A stretch of 64,000 nucleotides of DNA from Candidatus Peregrinibacteria bacterium CG11_big_fil_rev_8_21_14_0_20_49_14. Lineage in GTDB: Bacteria > Patescibacteriota > Gracilibacteria > Peribacterales > Peribacteraceae. Shown piece by piece: positions 60,256 to 64,000 of the stretch. Below the pieces are notes generated by a model that was given only the letters and a program-made list of their open reading frames with translations, made no database searches and was not told where the DNA came from. The first letter of the stretch is position 1. Each line of letters opens with the position of its first letter. The translations under genes and the position numbers were made by a program. Where the stretch lies: the NCBI GenBank assembly GCA_002787035.1, contig PCVP01000025.1, positions 5,076 to 69,075 of the forward strand, read 5' to 3'.

Positions 60256-61482
60256 TTGATCTACAGGCAAATATTCTTATTATTTAATATCCTCCATACG
60301 TCAAGAATTGCAGAGAATCGTTCTCTGTATTCTTATAGCCATGAGTTCCGAAATTTCTTGTCTCCATTGATTGCTCAACATGCGTCTCCAGAGGGTAAAA
60401 AGCCATCCCTAGTGGTCATAGGAGAGGGGGGTGCCATATCTTCCAGAAGGGAAGGTGATGAAATACTACCATGCAAAGAGGCACTGGCTTTTTTGATACA
60501 GAATGTCCCCGAGGCTCTGATCGGACTCTTTCATCGTATTCGTCCAAGCACGGCATTCGAGCAGCCCATGGTACTGAGTTCGGATGCAACTACCGAGCGT
60601 ATTGAGGGATTTGCAAACAAATTGAGGAAAATTGCGCATGGTACGAAGCAGAATGTTCTTGCACTTATCGGAGCACATGCGGCTCCAAAATATGCCGCAG
60701 CAGTAGCGGAAGCGCTGTGCGCAGATGATATGAATATTCGCTGTAAAGGTTCGGATCAAATTTCGGGGCAAAGATCTGTGCTTCTTGCGTGTGCGCGCAA
60801 TACTCCGTATGAATATCCTTCGGATGCGCAAAATACTGTCAACGATGCAGTGATGCTTTCTGCAATGCCCGAAATGAGAGGGAGAGCAGGGCTGCTTTTT
60901 CATGGGAAGGTGTTTGCTTTGCCCGGTTTGCAACGAAAGGGCGAGCCGATCGAATTCGATTCGCGTTTTCCTACGATAGCACACAGAGATGAACAGTCGG
61001 AAGATTGGTATTTTTCCGAGACTTCTCCCGCGCATTTTCCCCATGGTGAATGCGGAGAAAAATTTCTTTTGGATTCCGGCATACAGCGTTTTGACATTCG
61101 AGGAGACGAGCAGGAGAGTATACTGGCTGCCATACATGCTTCCGCAAGTAAGGGGAAGTTAAGTGGTATGGTATTACAGACGGCTGCAAGATCCGGAGGG
61201 CATCTTCGAGAAGATAATGTCGATATTCTGAGTCAGTTGGATACATTGGAAATACCGGGAATCGTGGTATGCGATACCCTGCATAAAGCAGGAAACGGCA
61301 CTCATGCAAACGGACAGAAATTTGAATACAGACATCTTTTTGACGGAAGAGGACTGCTGAGTGAGGAGGTGCAGATTCTGCTCGCTCGTTGGGTGGCACA
61401 GGCCAAAAGTGTCGGCATAAACGACAAAGAAGCACTTGTCGACTTTGTACGACAAAAGCTATCGGCACACTCCGGTACATAG
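60256..61482 (+). CDS. Degenerate asparaginase-fold paralogue
   Basis: About 375-408 aa; start uncertain (TTG at 60256, or a weak start near 60358). It is clearly related to the protein encoded at 58833-60185 in order and pattern, but the nucleophile motif is GEGGAISSRREGD and the TD motif is ALIGAHAAPKYAAAV, so catalytic Thr, Thr and Asp are lost. Other shared stretches: RGRAGLLFHGKVFALPGLQ, LSGMVLQTAARSGGH, GIVVCDTLHKAGNGTHANG. It may be a binding or regulatory partner of the neighbour. Confidence 0.7.
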   Translation: MIYRQIFLLFNILHTSRIAENRSLYSYSHEFRNFLSPLIAQHASPEGKKPSLVVIGEGGAISSRREGDEILPCKEALAFLIQNVPEALIGLFHRIRPSTAFEQPMVLSSDATTERIEGFANKLRKIAHGTKQNVLALIGAHAAPKYAAAVAEALCADDMNIRCKGSDQISGQRSVLLACARNTPYEYPSDAQNTVNDAVMLSAMPEMRGRAGLLFHGKVFALPGLQRKGEPIEFDSRFPTIAHRDEQSEDWYFSETSPAHFPHGECGEKFLLDSGIQRFDIRGDEQESILAAIHASASKGKLSGMVLQTAARSGGHLREDNVDILSQLDTLEIPGIVVCDTLHKAGNGTHANGQKFEYRHLFDGRGLLSEEVQILLARWVAQAKSVGINDKEALVDFVRQKLSAHSGT

Positions 61483-61499
61483 GAGAAGGGTCATTTGTA

Positions 61500-61985
61500 T
61501 CAGCGAGAATCGAGCAGGCTGAGAATGTAGTGCTGCACATTGGCAAATATTTCCTTTCGGTTATCCAGAGCGGTTATCTCTTCATAAGTGAACCAGCGTA
61601 TTTCCGAACCTTCTTTCTCTTCCAGAGTGAGCTGTTGGTTTTCATTCGTCGGGCGTGCGAGGTAGAGAAAATCCATATGTTGGTGAGCGGGCTCTCCTCG
61701 TTCTTCGCTTGCGGGAATATTTTCCAGAAGCAGTGCTATGGGTTTTTTGAGCATGTGTCCTTCGTGTGCGTTTTCTGCAAACAGGTTTTCCTGTGCATCA
61801 CCTATTATCTCCACATCCAATCCTGTTTCCTCCTTACATTCGCGTCTTGCCGTCTCTTCCGGTGTTTCATTGGTATCTATGTGCCCGCCGGGGGGCATCC
61901 ATCTTTGGAGTCTTTTGTGCCAAAGCAGCAAGGTGCGGTTCTGCGAATCGATGATAAATGCCGTTGCGGTAAAGTGCTTCTGCAT
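61500..61985 (-). CDS. Nudix hydrolase
   Basis: A 161-aa Nudix protein. The Nudix box fits GX5EX7REUXEEXGU exactly: GHIDTNETPEETARRECKEETGL, with preceding RLQRWMPPGG. It hydrolyses a nucleoside-diphosphate-linked compound; a house-cleaning role (oxidised dNTP, NDP-sugar) is likely, the substrate unknown. It converges with the asparaginase-like gene at 60256-61482, 17 bp between stops. Confidence 0.92.
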   Translation of the reverse strand: MQKHFTATAFIIDSQNRTLLLWHKRLQRWMPPGGHIDTNETPEETARRECKEETGLDVEIIGDAQENLFAENAHEGHMLKKPIALLLENIPASEERGEPAHQHMDFLYLARPTNENQQLTLEEKEGSEIRWFTYEEITALDNRKEIFANVQHYILSLLDSR

Positions 61986-62048
61986 TGGTACTTCACTTGA
62001 AATTTGATAGAATCCTACCCCACGCTTCGTCTTCTTCCCACTTCTTTT

Positions 62049-62603
62049 ATGGTTCTTATAGACGATAACTCCACCGTGCTCTCCATTGGCGACTCCATGC
62101 CTGCTTTTTCACTTCCTGCCACAGACGGCATAACGGTGGACTGCACTCTGATTCGAGACCCCATACTTGCCGTGGTATTTACGTGTAACCATTGTCCGTA
62201 TGCGAAGGCGTACGAAGACAGGCTCATTGCGTTGGCGGAAGATTTTGACGAAGAAGGTGTGCAGTTTGTGCTTATAAACAGCAACGATTCAACCAATTAT
62301 CCGGAAGATTCTTTCGAGAATATGAAGGAAAAACACGATGAAAAAAGATATCCGTTTCCGTACTGTCTCGACAAGTCTCAGAAGGTAGCTCAGGCATACG
62401 GAGCGCTGTGCACACCGCACTGCTTCGTATTCAACCACGATCGCATTTTAAAATACAAAGGTCGCATAGACGATAACTGGGCGCACCCCGATGCGGTGAC
62501 GGAACACAATTTACACGATGCTCTGCGTGCTCTTGTGGAAGGAAAAGAACCTCCTGTTCACGCGGTAAATGCGATCGGATGTTCCATAAAATGGAAACAG
62601 TAG
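62049..62603 (+). CDS. Thioredoxin-fold protein (AhpC/TlpA-like)
   Basis: A 184-aa protein from the ATG at 62049. The thioredoxin fold has the redox pair in VFTCNHCPYAKAYEDR (CxxC), a KEKHDEKRYPFPYCLDKSQ region and the cis-Pro-like loop GALCTPHCFVFNHD. It belongs to the thioredoxin-like/redoxin group with the CNHCPYAKAYEDR motif. No signal peptide, so it is probably cytoplasmic, reducing a protein or peroxide. Stops 2 bp before the stop of the convergent metallophosphoesterase. Confidence 0.88.
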   Translation: MVLIDDNSTVLSIGDSMPAFSLPATDGITVDCTLIRDPILAVVFTCNHCPYAKAYEDRLIALAEDFDEEGVQFVLINSNDSTNYPEDSFENMKEKHDEKRYPFPYCLDKSQKVAQAYGALCTPHCFVFNHDRILKYKGRIDDNWAHPDAVTEHNLHDALRALVEGKEPPVHAVNAIGCSIKWKQ

Positions 62604-62605
62604 AT

Positions 62606-63580
62606 TTACGACGCATCGAGTATCAGTACCTCCGGCCACGCAAGCAGGCGTGCTCGGGCCCATGTTTCACCCACACCGCGAGTAATGGCAAGCTGAGTGG
62701 AAGGATCTGTTGTAAATAGGCCTTGATCGTACTTTTGGCTGATGCGGATGGGCATCGGTCGTATGGGCCCCAGAAACGGGAGGCGTATCTGTCCGCCATG
62801 CGTGTGTCCGCTTACAATAAGATCTGCTCTCGCACTGCGAGAGTCTTCTATCACATCCGGGTTATGAGAAAGCAGTATGGTGGTGACATTTTCTGGGAGC
62901 TGGTCGAATGCGGCATCCAAATCCGCGTCTCCAGTCCAGAGATCGTCTATACCCGCTATGGCGAGTGTATCGACACCTCGACTGATACTGTGTTGGTTCC
63001 GCAGCATATGTACTCCCAGCCGTTCCAGTTCCGCCGCTATGTCTTCTCCGCGGTTTAGCGTGGAGTACCGTGTGCCAAAGATTGTGGCGTGTTCTCCCTG
63101 ATCATGATTTCCCAAAACGCCGAATACACCCAATGAAGCGCGAATATCGGCCAAGGGAGCAAGAGCAGAAAAATCAGACTCATCTGCGTACAAAAAATCT
63201 CCGACAAGCAACACGATATCCGGCAACGTATTGTTAATGGTACGTACAAGTTGTTCGGTAAATCGTATTCCTTTATACGGTCCGACGTGCAAGTCCGATA
63301 CCACTGCTATCTTCAGCGGTTCTGAAACGGGCAAGTTCACCGAGTACTGTGTTACGCGTATCATTCTCGGTTCCACGAAAGAGCCGTATACCACTGTTGC
63401 GCCTATGCAGAAGCTCACAATTCCTACGGCAGAGATTGCCGCAGCAAGGATGGGTCGGGCCTTCTTTCGTCGGGCACACAGTATGCAGACAAGACACACA
63501 CTCAGTGCCACTGCGATAAGAAGTGCAATGGTAAGATCCCAAACGAAAATGGAAGGCTGAAGCAAAAACACTGGCGGCAT
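62606..63580 (-). CDS. Membrane-anchored metallophosphoesterase (YkuE/LpxH-like)
   Basis: A 324-aa protein with two N-terminal transmembrane helices (about 12-32 and 44-68) and a calcineurin-type phosphoesterase domain: AVVSDLHVGPYKG, IVLLVGDFLYADESD, GVLGNHDQGEHA, LLSHNPDVI and SGHTHGGQIRLPFLGP. All five metal-binding blocks are present. Related YkuE-type enzymes cleave phosphate esters of lipids or nucleotides at the membrane; the domain is probably outside. Substrate uncertain. Confidence 0.9.
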   Translation of the reverse strand: MPPVFLLQPSIFVWDLTIALLIAVALSVCLVCILCARRKKARPILAAAISAVGIVSFCIGATVVYGSFVEPRMIRVTQYSVNLPVSEPLKIAVVSDLHVGPYKGIRFTEQLVRTINNTLPDIVLLVGDFLYADESDFSALAPLADIRASLGVFGVLGNHDQGEHATIFGTRYSTLNRGEDIAAELERLGVHMLRNQHSISRGVDTLAIAGIDDLWTGDADLDAAFDQLPENVTTILLSHNPDVIEDSRSARADLIVSGHTHGGQIRLPFLGPIRPMPIRISQKYDQGLFTTDPSTQLAITRGVGETWARARLLAWPEVLILDAS

Positions 63581-63636
63581 TTTAGGTGGGAAGCAGACTA
63601 TGAGCCAGCCCCGTATTTTCAGCTATGATGCTCACC

Positions 63637-64000
63637 ATGCAGGTCAGCGATATTCCACATTCCCTCGGCACGGTACTGCGCAACAGATTTGTGTGGTTTT
63701 ACGGGTTCTTGGCGCTGGTCATAACGCTGGTGTTTACGGCATTGGTGCCGTTTCATCAGGATGAGTTCATTCATTACATTTTCATTCGTTGTGCCCAGCA
63801 TCCGTATCTGCAGATGTTTGTACAGGAAGATTGCACGGGATTCTGGCATTTAAATTTTCTCAACACAGGTTTACTTCTGCCGCTGCGAGCGTACTGGTAT
63901 GCAGGAAGCATACCGGCTTTGTTTTATTATCCGCTGTACCTTGTATGGACATCGCCGACTTCGGCACGCTTACTCGGTGTGTTGTGGCTTCTGGTGCAGG
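63637..64000 (+). CDS. GT-C-like membrane glycosyltransferase, partial (cut by window end)
   Basis: Reads open from ATG at 63637 (or 63628/63625) to the window edge. One transmembrane helix (GFLALVITLVFTALVPF) is followed at once by HQDEFIHYIF, the acidic first-loop motif (D-E) of dolichol- or undecaprenyl-linked GT-C enzymes, then a hydrophobic region (LLPLRAYWYAGSIPALFYYP). A TATGAT box ends 7 nt before the 63637 ATG. The family call is tentative because only ~120 codons are visible. Confidence 0.6.
   Translation, partial: MQVSDIPHSLGTVLRNRFVWFYGFLALVITLVFTALVPFHQDEFIHYIFIRCAQHPYLQMFVQEDCTGFWHLNFLNTGLLLPLRAYWYAGSIPALFYYPLYLVWTSPTSARLLGVLWLLVQ

Noticed and set aside
1-64000. CRISPR array or cas genes, phage structural genes, rRNA operon.
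   Set aside because: No regularly spaced identical repeats with unique spacers, no cas-like protein and no rRNA sequence were seen; the holin-4_2-family protein alone does not mark a prophage.
1-64000. UGA recoded as glycine, as in some related CPR.
   Set aside because: TGA ends many genes at ATGA overlaps with the next start, and reading through would destroy gene boundaries.

Overview
The window looks like part of a Patescibacteria (CPR) chromosome, most likely Peribacteria or a close relative. The signs are an alanyl-tRNA synthetase that lacks its C-Ala domain, many S-layer-homology (SLH) surface proteins, DUF5667-type membrane proteins beside an ECF sigma factor, moderate GC, dense operons with 4-bp ATGA overlaps, and starts that lack Shine-Dalgarno motifs. 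UGA acts as a normal stop, so this is not the recoded Gracilibacteria/Absconditabacteria branch. The lineage is inferred from gene style; there is no 16S gene here.

Layout. 0-2.6 kb: a metal-responsive operon (CsoR/FrmR-like repressor, small DUF2933- and DUF5676-like membrane proteins, a 51-aa membrane protein, an ICMT-type methyltransferase and a divergent CDF transporter) behind a palindromic operator. 2.7-6.1 kb: rlmN, an unknown protein and a lipoprotein fusing an alpha/beta hydrolase to an M23 peptidase domain. 6.2-13.3 kb: ECF sigma factor, DUF5667 anti-sigma-like protein, SLH-cupredoxin protein, a second DUF5667-like protein, and an M23 peptidase/formyltransferase pair. 13.4-19.8 kb: a pseudopilin remnant and a 1954-aa SLH-anchored surface protein. 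20.4-24.3 kb: a catalytically odd SDR, another SLH protein, an IS1595-like element and tRNA-Asn with tandem copies of its 5' end.

24.3-33.2 kb: HTTM-DCC and partner, a Trm11-like methylase, two membrane proteins, alaS and an RsbW-like ATPase-domain protein. 33.7-38 kb: tmRNA (ssrA) with a serine-recombinase C-terminal remnant overlapping its 3' end, followed by an accessory stretch (HD hydrolase, small ORFs, Fic protein, Cys-rich zinc protein). 38-42 kb: a cluster of an AroK-like kinase, a double ATP-grasp ligase and a FemAB/BioF2-like acyltransferase, probably making or attaching a peptide-like product. 42-50.6 kb: CorA, RMD1-like, an MscS operon, small soluble proteins, an SLH protein, an FTR1 iron permease and a holin-like membrane protein.

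50.7-64 kb: ileS, an asparaginase, a Rel/SpoT protein with a decayed synthetase, two divergent asparaginase-fold paralogues, a Nudix hydrolase, a thioredoxin-fold protein, a metallophosphoesterase and the start of a GT-C type membrane protein cut by the window edge.

The most striking object is ileS (50675-55132, minus). Two complete histidine-phosphatase (RHG) domains sit at two separate points of the IleRS catalytic body, on either side of the DLHKDRVDD motif, and a third, repeat-derived in-frame insertion lies in the editing region. Other notable signals are recurrent -10 boxes 6-10 nt upstream of ATG (leaderless-like transcripts), the integrase remnant at ssrA, and the tRNA-Asn-derived tandem repeats.
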